The notes under the pieces were generated by a model. It was not told the origin of the DNA. It did not search any database and saw only the letters and a list, made by a program, of their open reading frames with translations. Below, one piece after another: positions 1 to 21,672 of a stretch of 64,000 nucleotides of DNA (position 1 is its first letter; the number at the start of each line of letters is the position of its first letter). The position numbers were made by a program, and so were the translations under genes. The DNA comes from Pyxicephalus adspersus. Taxonomy: Eukaryota; Chordata; Amphibia; Anura; Pyxicephalidae. The stretch lies in NCBI RefSeq assembly GCF_032062135.1, contig NC_092863.1, forward strand, positions 14,473,502-14,537,501, given 5' to 3'.

Positions 1-10243
<10,243 letters not shown>

Positions 10244-10688
10244 AAACAACAGACAAATACTAGGACAGGATAATTTCTCATGCGGACTTGAAATTGTTGT
10301 TCTCCTCATCTCTAAAACTTTTCTTGTTTCCGTAAGCATTACACGAAAAAAACAGATAGACATGCTTTGAAGAACATCTCTCCAAGGACAGACCAAAACC
10401 CGTGTTTGTGTTCTCGGGATGGAGACTTTTCACCTCTCCCACTAACTGTGCCCCCTGCTTACCTGAATTGGCATTCCTATGACCTCGAAGATGCCCCCAC
10501 GGAGTTAAAAAAAATGGGAATGTCCTAAATAAGACTGCCCCGGATTTGAGATGATAAGAATGTAGGGTCGATGATCCTACAGTTCCCAGAGTTGAAGAGG
10601 AGTAAACCAAATCATTTCATGTAATGCACCTTTTTTAAGAAAAAAAAAGTTTGTTTTTTTTGTTTTCATTTGTTCAGGTGGCAAAAAA

Positions 10689-10694
10689 AATAAA
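10689..10694 (+). terminator. COL1A1: Proximal poly(A) signal of COL1A1
   Basis: AATAAA about 445 bases after the stop codon, inside a run of A-rich sequence. It matches the position class of the first of the two mammalian COL1A1 poly(A) sites. The A-rich context could also be a chance source of the hexamer. Confidence 0.6.
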
Positions 10695-11412
10695 TATGAA
10701 AAAAAAAATGAAAATTTAAGGTGTGTGGAGAGTGTTTTGGAATCTTGAAAGAGCTTGGTTTTGTTGCTCTGGGTGTGAGTGTCTCCTTCTATTTCCTAAT
10801 TCCATCGTCCTTCAAGCCCCTCCTCCATACTGAGTTTCCTCCTTGTTACACTGAAGGTTAAACAGATTAATAAGGCCCCTCCAGTGTTAGAAGGGTGAGC
10901 AGTGTAGAGTGTTTGATGTTTTTAATTTTTTAATTTTAATTTTCTGAGACTACCTCACTGTCATGTCCCATTCCATTGGTGCTAAGGTCTCAACGCTTCT
11001 TTGACATTCTTCGCCACAGTAGCTTCATTTTTTTGGTGCTATAGATAGAATCTATTTTCCATATTTATCCCCCCCTCCCCAATAGGCTACCACTTAAGGA
11101 TTTTAAGGTGCTATTTCACAACTTCTTTTCCACTACCTATTTCTCTAAATTGCTCTTTTCCCGTTAACACAAGATCATGAGGTACTGTCTGTGTTTGTTG
11201 TGTTTCCCACCTTCTTGTTTTGCTTAATCCTCTTTGTCTTCTCTACTCCTTCTCCCTAACCCCATTTTCTTCTTTTCTCTCTTTGTTTTCAACCTTTGTC
11301 TGTTCTCTACCTAGACTGCGATACCATGGGGTTTGAACTGAAACCAAAGGATCTGTACCTGTTTTGTAATTGTATAATAATTTGAGATGTTTTTAATTAT
11401 TGTGATTGCTGA

Positions 11413-11418
11413 AATAAA
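11413..11418 (+). terminator. COL1A1: Distal poly(A) signal of COL1A1
   Basis: AATAAA inside GCTGAAATAAAGCATGTAA, a context that I recall almost unchanged at the end of the human COL1A1 message. It would give a 3' UTR of about 1.2 kb. Confidence 0.8.
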
Positions 11419-11440
11419 GCATGTAATGTGGTCCAAAATA

Positions 11441-14240
11441 GTCAATGTGATCGGTGGTCCTTCTATATCCGACGCTGACACCTTAGCTAACCATCACAAA
11501 TAGGCCGAAGCATACAAAAGGAACATGGCAAAAAAAGTTTCCTACCTGGATTTCCACCATTAGTGTTACTTCCTATTGCAGGCTTACAATCCTAAACTGA
11601 AGCCTGGCAATTCTGGGGCCTGGAGTGTAGAAAGCCTATTATTCACATTGTAAATGGGTTATCTATCATGTCTTCACATAAATGCAATTTCAATTTGGAA
11701 GCTAAATCAAAACAAAGATCTGGGCCTTCTAATTTAGTGTCTGAAATAAGTATCCGCCCTGCTGATGGTAAACAGTAATCTTTATCTGGCCTTGATCCTA
11801 GGACAAAAATATAGGAGTATGATTAATGCAATTAGTGTTCACGATACAATCCATAATTTGTTGGCATTAGCATGGAAAAAATCACAACTCAATGACTTCT
11901 TGGTGTGGCAAAGCCATACTTGTGCCATACCTTGACTAAGCATGGCATAATGGAATAATGAAAAGGTGACAAGGATACTAAAAGTAAAAAACCAAAACAA
12001 TGCTATAGGGAATATATAAAAAAAAGTTCATTGTGTCTACAACATACTCCTAAAACCATTTTTATCTTTGTCTGAAATTAGTCCTGAAAAAGCATTGCTG
12101 CCACTGACAGCTAGCTTCATGAGATTTGGCGTAAGATTCAGTGATGTCACTGTTATTTTCCCTGTTTATCTTGCTGAAGTGGAAGGTTTACCTGAGGATC
12201 TGTTGACAATCATCCTTTCAGTGGATCCAGCAATCAAATCACTAGAAAGCAAAAAACTTTAATATGAGAAAGTGAAGCTTTGCTCCTATACAAAGATTGG
12301 AATATGGCCTGGCAAGTCAATAATAGATCATATGTAGGCCTAGCTTTTTTAAATCTATACCACAAGTAAATATTGTCAACTATATGTACCAAAGGGTGGA
12401 TACTGACACTAAGCAGAACAATGATAATCCAGCCTGTAAAACTGCACAGGGGTCCGGTAATTTATTTATATGTGATTTGGGCTTGTGTTGGGTCTCTCCT
12501 GCTGGCAACTACTCACTCTACACCTGATTTGTAATATTTAAGTAGACCATCAATGGATCATGCAGAATGGTCCTCCTTTATTTTATTGGAACGATCAGGG
12601 TATTGATGATGCTATTCTTCATATCCATCTACTATCTTCTGCAAGGAACAGGGAAAGAATTTACAACCAGATTTTCTACCTCCTTGGTTTTGGTTTCTTT
12701 TGGATTCTGTTGACCCCTAGAAGAAAGTACAATTGACTTTCTTTTAGGTTTTAGGTACTGGTGTTTTTTTCTTATTCAAGGTAAGTAATTGACAAGCATT
12801 TACCCCCAATCCAATACCTATTAAGGAACCTAAGTTATCTTGCATCCCAAAGATATTGTGACAACGGTCCAATGCCTTTATATCCACCACAAACAACAAT
12901 TGCTTAGTTATAGGATTTATTTTTTTTGTTCTTGTGACTGAGATGTCTGTTGACCAAGTAAATAGGTTTAATCCCTCAATTTCTTGGCATAAACACCAAA
13001 TATTACCTAGACAAAGGTCAAAACTCCAGAAGAGGTAGTTAGCAAAGAGCAAAGACTCATATTGTGCAGGAGATGTTGTGAGTGCATCTGAAACACAGAG
13101 TTTCTCCATATTTCAATGCTGCATTCTGCTGAAGCTGAAGAAGTGACACTCATAACTTGACCAGAGTTACCTTCTCAAAAATAAGTTGACTATACTTAAA
13201 ACTGAGGTCCATTTTTACGTGTGCTAAATCTGCTTATATAATAATAGTGTTTTGGTATCCTCTTGACCCTGAGTGTGAGTATTTCTTAGGCCCATTGTGT
13301 TTTGTGTCCTTCAACTACTAGAAACCATGTGAATATTCATATCTATCCATTGAAGGTATCTGCTTCTTTTCAGTATGTCATAACTGACCCGATAACCTGA
13401 AAAATGAAGTTTGCTTATACATATGTATATGTACACGCCAAATTGTCACTTTAAACAGAATGTACAAATCAGTAATGTTTTGCTTCTTTTTTACAGGATC
13501 ATCCATTTGCTGTAGTGACTGGGAGCATTTTTTTTTTTTTGTGAGCTTATCAACAACAATTTTATAATTCATTAACATCTTCTAAATCATTGTAATATAA
13601 AATCTGTCTAATCAGTAAAAAAAATGGGTGGCAAAGCTTCGTCGCCGAGTTGAGCTCCTGTATTTGCTGGTTTGGATAGTCAATGGTAAACCAACCTCTG
13701 GGCTTCATATATCTTTCAGGGTTTATAGTGGTAACAGCTCATCCACAATCTGGCACATCACATCTTTTACCTGGAATCTCACTTTTCTTCAAGGAAAATG
13801 ATCAACTAGTGGGTGAAGACACCAGAAGTATAAAAATAAATTGGGGATGGCTCCATCCATCTCATGAGATATTAGCAAAGATTCTTTACACATATCACAT
13901 CTATTCACTTATGGACACATACACGCATATATTCACATCCATTACGGTAAAAACTCCAAACTATTTTTTTTTTCATTTTGGGTAGATTGGAGAAAAGTCA
14001 GGTCCTGGCTTTTCACTACTGTCTGTGCCTAAATGAGAACAGACAAAGCAAACACACATAATGCATAGAATGTAGCAAAGTAAAAACTGTTGAGAATATT
14101 TAAATACTGCCAAGTTGGATCATAGGCAAAAAATAAACATTTGCCCGAAATGTTACCTTTCCCCATTCTATCCTATACTAGATACTATTTTTCCTTGCTG
14201 GGCTCTAGCCCAATGAATCTACCTCCAAATACCAGTTAAA
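11441..14240. other. Intergenic DNA between COL1A1 and the MFAP4-like gene
   Basis: About 2.8 kb, AT-rich. The open frames here (for example 12068-12262 plus, 12744-13109 minus) show no domain, composition bias or convincing splice frame. I see no RNA gene and no clear transposon end. The two flanking genes converge on this interval. Confidence 0.6.
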
Positions 14241-14282
14241 TTTATTTTTACAAAAAACTTTTTTCAAGCATAAAAAAAAGAT

Positions 14283-14288
14283 TTTATT
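14283..14288 (-). terminator. Poly(A) signal of the MFAP4-like gene
   Basis: AATAAA on the minus strand about 175 bases after the stop codon. A second one lies 42 bases further downstream (14241-14246). Either gives a short 3' UTR. Confidence 0.6.
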
Positions 14289-14462
14289 TTTCAAACATTG
14301 AGTACAAAGTAATGAACAGTTGTACACAACTTACACAATATACAATCACAGAATATGGGTTTTAAAGATCCCTGCTATCATCATTACATAGCAGTAATTG
14401 AGGAGTTTAGGCTATTATTATTTTTGAAGGTTATATACTAATCAAGTAATAGGAATGCTACA

Positions 14463-15278
14463 TCAAACAGCTTGGCTGCCACTTGAGGAAGAACCTGTAG
14501 CTATCTTCATCTCACTCCTCTTTAGGGAATAATAGTATCCTTTCCAAGAAGACCACACCATTCCACTTGCATACTCCTTGGTGCCACCCATGAGGTATCT
14601 CCCATTAAGATTTGCATTGTGACACTGGGTGTACCAGAAGGCCCCCTGGTAAACCTTTGCACAGTTACCATTGTGTGAATCCCTGTCATAATCATATGTA
14701 GAAAATGGTACACCAGAGAAACCCGAAAAACAGTCTCCAATGGGTTTGTTTGAATCCCCCTCCTCAAATCCATCAACATATAATCTGTAGCCATCCTCTT
14801 CCGGAGATATTGCAAGAGGCGAAAGGGCAAAGTTTTTGTAGGTCACAAATCGCTCATCTTTGTCAAAGTCTTCCAAGTCAATCCTTAGGCGGTATGGCTT
14901 ATTTCGGGTGAGGAGATTAATGTTTTGCAGGCCCAACCAGTGTTCTCCATCAGCTCGTCCAAACCCAGCCTTATAATCTTCCCAACCTCGGAAAAAGTTT
15001 ACGCTTCCGTCAAACCTCTTCTGGATCACCGTCCAAGGGCCTCCTTCACTGGTCATGTCACAAAACACTGGCATTGGAGAATGCAAAGGACCAGCGGGAT
15101 ATATCAGATAGACGCCATCTGACTTAAAACCCTGGGCATGCACATCGGCACAGTCATGAGGGTGGCATGGGTCTGTACAGGTACCAACGTTTTCCAGGTT
15201 CAATGGGACAGACCTGAAAGTTTGGTGACCCATCTCCAGAAGGAGAAACAAGATGAGGACAGAGAAATAATGCCACAT
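14463..15278 (-). CDS. Secreted fibrinogen-related protein, MFAP4-like, intronless
   Basis: A complete 271-residue ORF. Residues 1-19 form a hydrophobic signal peptide (LILFLLLEM core). A short Cys-containing segment (C34, C38, C43) follows, then a fibrinogen C-terminal domain from about 41 to 261 with the family signature DGVYLIYP, PVFCDM, QKRFDGSVNFFRGWEDYK, FGRADGEHWLGL and GYYYSLKRSEMKI. A calcium-site-like DYDRD...NGNC lies at 196-206. Overall it follows human MFAP4 (255 residues) closely from residue 43 on, but the RGD near the N-terminus of human MFAP4 is absent and a Ser-rich tail (SSSSGS) is added. MFAP4 binds elastic fibres, collagen and carbohydrate; that role here is inference. 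Unlike mammalian MFAP4, which has several exons, the whole protein is in one exon. A TATA box lies about 90 bases upstream of the ATG. It is convergent with COL1A1 and co-oriented with SGCA. Confidence 0.9.
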   Translation of the reverse strand: MWHYFSVLILFLLLEMGHQTFRSVPLNLENVGTCTDPCHPHDCADVHAQGFKSDGVYLIYPAGPLHSPMPVFCDMTSEGGPWTVIQKRFDGSVNFFRGWEDYKAGFGRADGEHWLGLQNINLLTRNKPYRLRIDLEDFDKDERFVTYKNFALSPLAISPEEDGYRLYVDGFEEGDSNKPIGDCFSGFSGVPFSTYDYDRDSHNGNCAKVYQGAFWYTQCHNANLNGRYLMGGTKEYASGMVWSSWKGYYYSLKRSEMKIATGSSSSGSQAV

Positions 15279-15366
15279 CTTCTGCCTGTGATACTTCTAG
15301 CCTCTGTGTGTCCAAACGCTTTGTATTTCCAAGAACTTTATTCAATCTCTAAACATCTCCGCTGGT

Positions 15367-15374
15367 TATTTATA
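15367..15374 (-). promoter_or_regulatory. TATA box of the MFAP4-like gene
   Basis: TATAAATA on the minus strand, 89 bases upstream of the ATG. Transcription would start near 15335-15345, giving a 5' UTR of about 60 bases without need for a 5' intron. Confidence 0.6.
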
Positions 15375-16337
15375 TTCCCTCAGCGTTTCCATAAATCTCA
15401 GTTCACTGATTACCCAATCACTGTCCACAACAGGCGTGTCCCTGAATGTCCCAGGTATCTGTTAGATTTCTGTCATATCTCCAAGTATCTGTGTATTGTT
15501 CATGTCTGGCGCTTAGAACAATTGACACCACTTAATCATAGATTAGTGATAATGATAGCGAAAATATGGCTTTTGTTTTTATGGCTTTATTTGAAATAAA
15601 AAGAACTATGGTCAAAAAACTTTGAACAGCACAAGACAGTTTCATGAACTTTTATCAATTGCACATTGCCTTCCGCTTACAAAGTCCTGCACCTAGCTGG
15701 CTTGAGGAAACCATTGTAAACAATGTCATAGTGTTGGTGGTCTGCGGGTGTCTGTAAGACAAACTTCTGATCTATTTGTCTAAATACAGTAAGGGTTGGG
15801 GAGGGCAAGAGAGGGTTTTGTACTCGGCTGTCCCTAACTTCAGCACAGTATTTTTTAGTATAACTAGGATCCTCGATTGGTTCTAAATCTACAGTTTAGG
15901 TTAAAACTGACCTCCAGGTCTATGAGATGTATGAATACTTAGTAATATAGAAGCTATAGAAGCTATAATGGTTTACCTGCTTGAGGTTACATAGGGTGGT
16001 GCTCGTGTAACCTGAATCTTATGCATTTGGTCATATGGTCAAACCATGAGGATCCACCAATTCGAACCAGTCATTTAGTTTGCTTGATAGCCACTGTCTA
16101 CACCTCTGACTCCAACCTTTCTGGGATACCCCGCCACCTCATTCACCTCCTGGAGCCACCTGGTGCCTCCAAGTCTGGTAAACATGTGACTCACTTAATG
16201 TACTTTTATTTCAGGATCACCCTCTGCACCTGGGGGCTAAAGGCCCAGTGTAGTTCTCTGGGTTCAAGGGGTCCTGATGTTGAAATTACACTGAGATTTT
16301 TGTTGAAGCTCAGCAGGGAGCTGATCATCAATGTAAA

Positions 16338-16570
16338 ACAGCCAACCAGGGTTGCCTCTAACCCTAGGGTTACTGCAGACGTTGTTAGGGCTTCCTTGAG
16401 CTGCCGTTGAATGACCTCCCATTGGTACCTGTATAACTTTTGAGCCAATACCACTTGAAAGAACCAAATATGTATTTGGCTGTTTTTAAGGAAAGGTGGG
16501 CATTATTCCCTCTAACTCCTGCCAATTGGTTTTACAGTTTAGGAAAAATAAAGAATATTTTCATCCAGGG
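16338..16570. mobile_element. Copy of a short hAT-like MITE family (copy 1)
   Basis: Decayed copy recognised by shared blocks with the element at 37433-37950: a CCTAGGG/GTTCCTTGAG-like block, then GAATGACCTCCCATTGG, a 'gccaataccactt' block, and the reverse complement of the CCACCTTTCTAAACAG block. Ends are poorly defined. Family assignment is by similarity between copies in this window; 'hAT-like' rests on the TTTCTCAACC-type terminus and is inference. Confidence 0.5.
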
Positions 16571-16576
16571 TGGCCA

Positions 16577-16905
16577 TTCTTATTCAGGGATTTGTGATGT
16601 CCTAGGGTTCCTCCAGAGGATACTAGAAGGTTCCTCGAACTGTGGCTAATTGATCTCCTATTTGATGATACTGGCATAGTTCTGAGATCAACACTGCTTG
16701 GTAAAGTCAGCTTCATGACCCAATGATTTTTTTAAGTGTCTATATCTGGTATTCTAGTCAATACTGCTGTGGGATTTCTTTGCACTGGCCAACAATTTGA
16801 GAAGCTTTTTTCCTATTGACCCCCAAAAATGGTTGTAGAGGGGTTTTCTGAGACCTGGAAATAATTTCTAGGGTTTCTCAGGGGTAAAAATGTTGAGAAA
16901 GACTG
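16577..16905. mobile_element. Copy of the same hAT-like MITE family (copy 2)
   Basis: Follows copy 1 head to tail. It contains GGGTTCCTCCAGAGG, TTCCTCGAACTGTGGCTAAT, a 'caacactgcttggta' block, and the terminal block GTTGAGAAAGACTGCT, which is the inverted form of the opposite family terminus (AGTCTTTCTCAACA type). About 330 bp; non-coding. Confidence 0.6.
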
Positions 16906-18134
16906 CTCTATGGTTTATTTTGTTAAACTGATCAATCTGCATATAAAACTGACTCCATGTTGTCTGAAGGATCCATGCTGTTGGAGGCTCATTCTAACAG
17001 CCATTTCAGACCTGCGCTGAACCACGGCTTTCGACTCAAGGCTCAACCATTTCTATTAAAATAAAAGGAGCAACAAGGAACCATTTTTTGCTTACGGCTG
17101 TGGCAGATCATGGCATTTCTTCAGACAAGTCGCTATTGGCCGTGTGGTTGCTTTTGAAAGATTACCTATGATACGGCTTGCTGCTCCTGGGTGCACAGCG
17201 ATAATTTGCTTTGGGGGCTACCGCATGATTTCCACTGCAGGTATTAAAGGGGCCTTGCAGTCACAATAATCGCTTAACCCATGAGGCATAGTCACTAAGC
17301 TGTACCTAGGGTGTCTCAATGTGACCTTGAGCCTGGCCGGTCATGTTCTGGTAGTCTCTCCATCTATGACAAATGACAATTTCTGTGCTAATGCTAGGAA
17401 CAAAAACCCAACAGGGATCATTGAATGTTCTAGATATAATAGTAATAGCTGTATATTGTTTCCAAGGGTACACTGAAGTGTTGACAAAAATAAAGGAAAT
17501 CTCTTTTGGAGGAGCCACAAAGCAATATAAAAAGCTTTTCGTCTATCACCTCCCCGCCTGTTTTTCACAGCAGAGGCAGCCTACACATAAGAAATGTGGC
17601 TCCTTTTCTCCAGCTGATCCCTTGCCTCCTTTCAGCTCCACACACAGCTCACAGAGCAGAGAGATTGCAGAAATCCCACGCAGCACAGTGTTGTGATAGC
17701 ACATTCAGGGAGTGAGAGATATACTGAAATATTTCTTGTATGAGGGGAGATCGGAGTTGGGCAGTCAATGAAAGTTTAAAGAGGAACTAATGTTTTTATA
17801 TGGATGAATGTCGTGTTTTTGTCGTGCACAGATTAGAATTGAGTAGCAATGCACTGGTGCAACATTGGCGGAGCATAAGGATGAAAAGGGACTAAAAAAA
17901 TAGCGAGATGATCTGAGTTGTGTAACATTTTATGGAAGGCCTTTTTTTAAACATGCATCATCATTTTGGTTTTCAAACAGATATCCCTGGCTCCATTCTT
18001 ATCTGCAGAAACAATTGCCGCTGAGAATCGTTCAGCTTGGGAACCCATGGCCAATATTGCACATGGCAGACCAATATGAAGACCTGGCCACTCACCAATC
18101 TCAAAGATGAGTATTTTTATCTGTATTTTATAAT

Positions 18135-18575
18135 CTGTGCATTATACAGTAATTCATTTGCACCTATGTTCTGTAAGATGGTAAGTACCATCCCTCTGCA
18201 TAATATACGGTAGCAGTTGCCCACTTGTGTACTGCTTGATGGTAAGTGCCCATCTCCTATACTGAACAGAAGTGGTTTTCTACTATGTACTGTAAGATAA
18301 GTACCTTCTGAGCATTATACAGTGATAATTGTTCACTCATGTACTGTTTAATGGTAAGTGCCCACTTGTACACTATACAGTGGTAAGTACCCTGCACTAT
18401 GCATGATAGTAAATGCACTGTACAAAGGTACATGTTCACCCAGTACTCACCTGACATTAAATTATAACCTATGCACTGCATAGGAGTAATCACCTTCGCA
18501 TTGAAGTAAGTGTTCACCTTGTGTACTGTACAAAGGTGTAAAGACTACCTATGCACTGCACACAGGTAAGTCTGC
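18135..18575 (+). repeat. Degenerate tandem array carrying repeated GTAAGT motifs
   Basis: A loosely repeated module built on 'tgtactgt...atggtaagtgcccactt', with interspersed 'gcattatacagt' and 'cctatgcactgca' variants. GTAAGT occurs at 18181, 18242, 18354, 18383, 18506 and 18566. Units are diverged and of unequal length, so no single period fits. Non-coding. Confidence 0.6.
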
Positions 18576-20157
18576 ATTTTTCTTTTTTTTTTTGTGGACA
18601 TTTATAGTTTGTCTTTTAAATCTTCTTGCTGTTTTTCTCTGAAATAAAACCTAAAATGTCTAGAATAATGAAGATTTTTTTATTAAGTTTATAAGATTTA
18701 CTTATGCCTAGTAAGTGTTCAGTTCAGTACATAGCAGCCAGCTCCCCATATTATGCATCCCGGCTCCGGCACATAAGGGTGCATTCATCCAGCTGAGTGG
18801 AGGTGCAGAGTAAAAGTGTAATTCTATAAGGCAGGACAGTAGCTGAACACATTCCTAGGAAGGCCATGGTATAATGGGGCCATTGTACCCGGAACTCCTC
18901 CCCTGATCTCTGCTTATGAAGATGAGGACTCAACAACATTGACTAGTCAGTGCCAGCAAGGGGACTACAGGGAGAAGAGGAAGGGGGCTGCACGTTGGTC
19001 TGCCTAGACTCAGACATCCACAGGACCCTCTGCAGAAACTCACAACGTGAACACAGCGTACTGAGGATCCCAACCAGCAACAAGTGGGAATCCAGGGATC
19101 TATATTGGTTCTTTGAGGATTGCACCCTATTCAATAATGCGTCATTCTAGATACAAGGAGTGCTATGGATATATTGGCCACACCATGGCCACCGGACGGT
19201 GGTCACCTCTCACTATATCCTGATAATACACCTTATTGGAATCACTTTCACAAGTCATCCTGCTTCTGGTTGTAAACTCCTACTTCTATGTATGTAACAT
19301 TGCTATCTGAGGCCTCAAATTCCAACTACTTTTCCCACAATGCTTTGAGCCATAAGTCCTCCCATCTTTATTTTACCAGCGGAAGTCATGCATTCCAACA
19401 TTTAGAGCCTAGAAGAATTGTCGTGCAAGTGTATATATATTGTTTGCAATTTGGGAAATTGTATGATTGTAATGTACTTGGTTTATGAGATATCTTTGCA
19501 GTGTTGGGTTATGTGATGTATTTGACTAAGGTAATTACATTGTCATGGTGTGTTTAAAATGGTAAGTGTATCTTATGATTTTAGCAAAGGTTTTTATGTT
19601 CCAATACCCATACCGGGGCCCTGCCATTGAGGATCTTGCCTTATGAAAATGCCTGGCTGTCACTAAATTCCAGGGGCATTGATAATTTCGGAGGCACATC
19701 TGCAAGTCAGGGATTCGGGTTCCCCTGACTCTCTAACTTGAGCTTTTTCTAGGTTGGTGATGCAGAAGGTATTGAAGGATTAACCTTGTATTATATATAA
19801 AATTTTTAGCCCATAGCAATAATTTTGCACTATCCTCAGTGTTTAAAATGTGCTTGATCTGGGTTATTGCATATCATTCCTAATAAAATTCATCCAAATT
19901 AATGTATTTATTGATCTGATGGCAGTAAAATGAAATCTGAATTTGCCAGAGGTTATTGCATTTTCAGATCATCATTGTTCCTAAAAATGGTTAAATAAAT
20001 GAACTTGTATTTTTTGAGAGTGGAAGGCATAACATTTACTAAGGGATAGCAAAGGCATGCTGGGAATTGGAATATCATAGTTTCACATTGTTGATCCAGT
20101 GAAATATTCAATGGTATTTGGTAAGCTATTTGTAAGCTCAACGTGACTCAGCTTTTG

Positions 20158-20395
20158 GTGTTTCTCATCCAGGGTTATGTGGAATCTTAGGGTTCCTCCT
20201 GAGGTTGTTAGGGGTTCCTTGATCAATGAGCAATTTCAGATCAGTTTAATCTATACCAATGATCTTTTTGGCTATCTTTTTCCTAATTGTCCTTAATGTA
20301 CTGTGAGCTGTGGATATAGTAAATATAGCAGGGGTTCCCTGAAGACCGGAAAGCGAATTCAAGGGTTTGCCCATGTTATAAAGGTCGAGAAACAC
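20158..20395. mobile_element. Short hAT-like MITE copy with 9-bp inverted ends
   Basis: About 238 bp, starting GTGTTTCTC (20158-20166) and ending GAGAAACAC (20387-20395), which are perfect inverted repeats. Inside are GGGTTCCTCCTGAGG and GGGGTTCCTTGATC blocks shared with the copy at 53968-54260. Non-coding, so non-autonomous. Confidence 0.65.
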
Positions 20396-20744
20396 TGCTC
20401 TGTTGTAAGGCAGTGAATCTGATATTCACCAAACAATTTCTGGTAGAGAATCTTCCAGGGTGATATGTTTTCATGGGCTCCACCAGAGAATATCAGGTGC
20501 TTAATAAATTGACCCCCCACGTCTAATTTCATGTTTGTTTTGGGGTTATGCTGTTTCTTTCTTGATGATCGGTTTTCTAAACTTTTTTGCAAACCAAGAG
20601 TTAAAAAAGTGAGAACACTAATCCCAGAATGCACCAGCATGAAATTCAAAGCAGCCTGTTTATTTTGGAGAGCCACCATATGTGACCTTTATAAGGAAGT
20701 TTGCTTCATAAATATGCTTATTGTGAAACTTCACTGTGAATACA

Positions 20745-21360
20745 TTGTCTAGCGAGAGAGAGAGCTGCTGTTAAATAAACAGAACGAATTACGAGAGAGG
20801 TAAATAGAGACTAAGAATTAACCATGAGAAGTAGGACACGGTAGAGAATGAGAGGGCAGAAAGGCCTCGGCAGAGTGAAAAGAGAAGACTAAAGGCAGAC
20901 TATTCATAGAAGGGAGGGAAATTTAAGGGGCATTTAATAGACAAAAAGGAAATAGGGGGGCTGGCTGAACAGCTGGAAGGCGGTAGAGGAAGAACAGAGG
21001 AGAAAGAGAGAGAAGAGCTCTTTGGGGGGAACCTGCAGAGAGTGGGAGAAGAGAAGCTTTGAAAAGTTGGAGAAATAACTTAGGAGACGCAAGGACGAGT
21101 AAGGCTCCAGCATGACAAAGGTAAGTAAGGAGACTAAGGAGACTAAGGAGACACTTGGAATTGTCAGGGAGTCCCCAGGACTGGGAGGTTTTGGGGAGAT
21201 ATGGAGAACAGATATGCCCACAACAAGGGATGACTCTCGACATGGAAAAGTGACAAGGAGAAGGGAAAATCTTGGGAGAAAGAAAAAAAAATAATTTGGA
21301 GAAAAGGGAAATTCTGGAAAGTTAGGGAGGCTGTAGAGAGACATGGAGGTGATAAACGTT
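20745..21360 (+). repeat. Purine-rich (GA) low-complexity stretch
   Basis: Plus strand is dominated by A and G with short GAGA, GGAGA and AAGG runs. It includes a small tandem (GACTAAGGA three times near 21130-21150). It produces long shadow frames on the minus strand. A purine-biased tract continues more weakly to about 22600. Confidence 0.6.
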
Positions 21361-21597
21361 GAAGAGACGAGGAATAAAACAGTCAAATATTGACCTTTAC
21401 AATATGGAGGAACCTTTTAAATACCTCTCAGGTCTTCAGGAGACCACTTTTATATTTACTATATCCACAGCCCTCAGTATATATGCTTGTTGGTCATTGG
21501 GAAGAATGTCTCTTACATTGCAGGCTGGTGGGAAGAATTCCACTCTTACAGATAGCCAAAAAAGATCAATGGTGTCACTTAAACTGACCTGAGAGGA

Positions 21598-21672
21598 GCA
21601 AATTTCTAATTGCTCCAAAAAAACCCCTAACATTCTCTGGAGGAACCCTGCTTGGTAAACACTGGTCTAGGG
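21598..21672. mobile_element. Fragment of the hAT-like MITE family
   Basis: About 75 bp, in reverse orientation to the 20.2-kb copy: TTGCTCCAAAAAAACCCC, GGAGGAACCCTG and CTTGGTAAACACTGGTC correspond to terminal blocks of the family. Strongly truncated. Confidence 0.45.

Larger units (their letters stand above)
10244..11440 (+). other. COL1A1: COL1A1 3' UTR with two poly(A) sites
   Basis: Non-coding continuation of the last exon. An upstream AATAAA lies in an A-rich context and a distal one lies near the end, so short and long messages are expected, as known for mammalian COL1A1. The last ~100 bases (about 11345-11430) are nearly the same as the end of the human 3' UTR as I remember it, including the segment around TAATAATTTGAGATG and GAATAAAGCATGT-like bases. 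Shorter matches such as AAGGTGCTATTT (11105) also recur. The 3' limit is inferred from the distal signal. Confidence 0.85.

Noticed and set aside
12744..13109. 121-residue minus-strand ORF
   Set aside because: No signal peptide, domain or repeat family that I recognise, and its length is not unusual for AT-rich DNA of this size.
17520..17715. TATAAAAAG followed by a possible transcribed leader
   Set aside because: A TATA-like string alone is weak evidence; no coding exon or splice donor follows that I can support.
20934..21386. 150-residue minus-strand ORF rich in Leu/Ser/Phe
   Set aside because: It is the complement of a purine-rich tract; composition explains the open frame.
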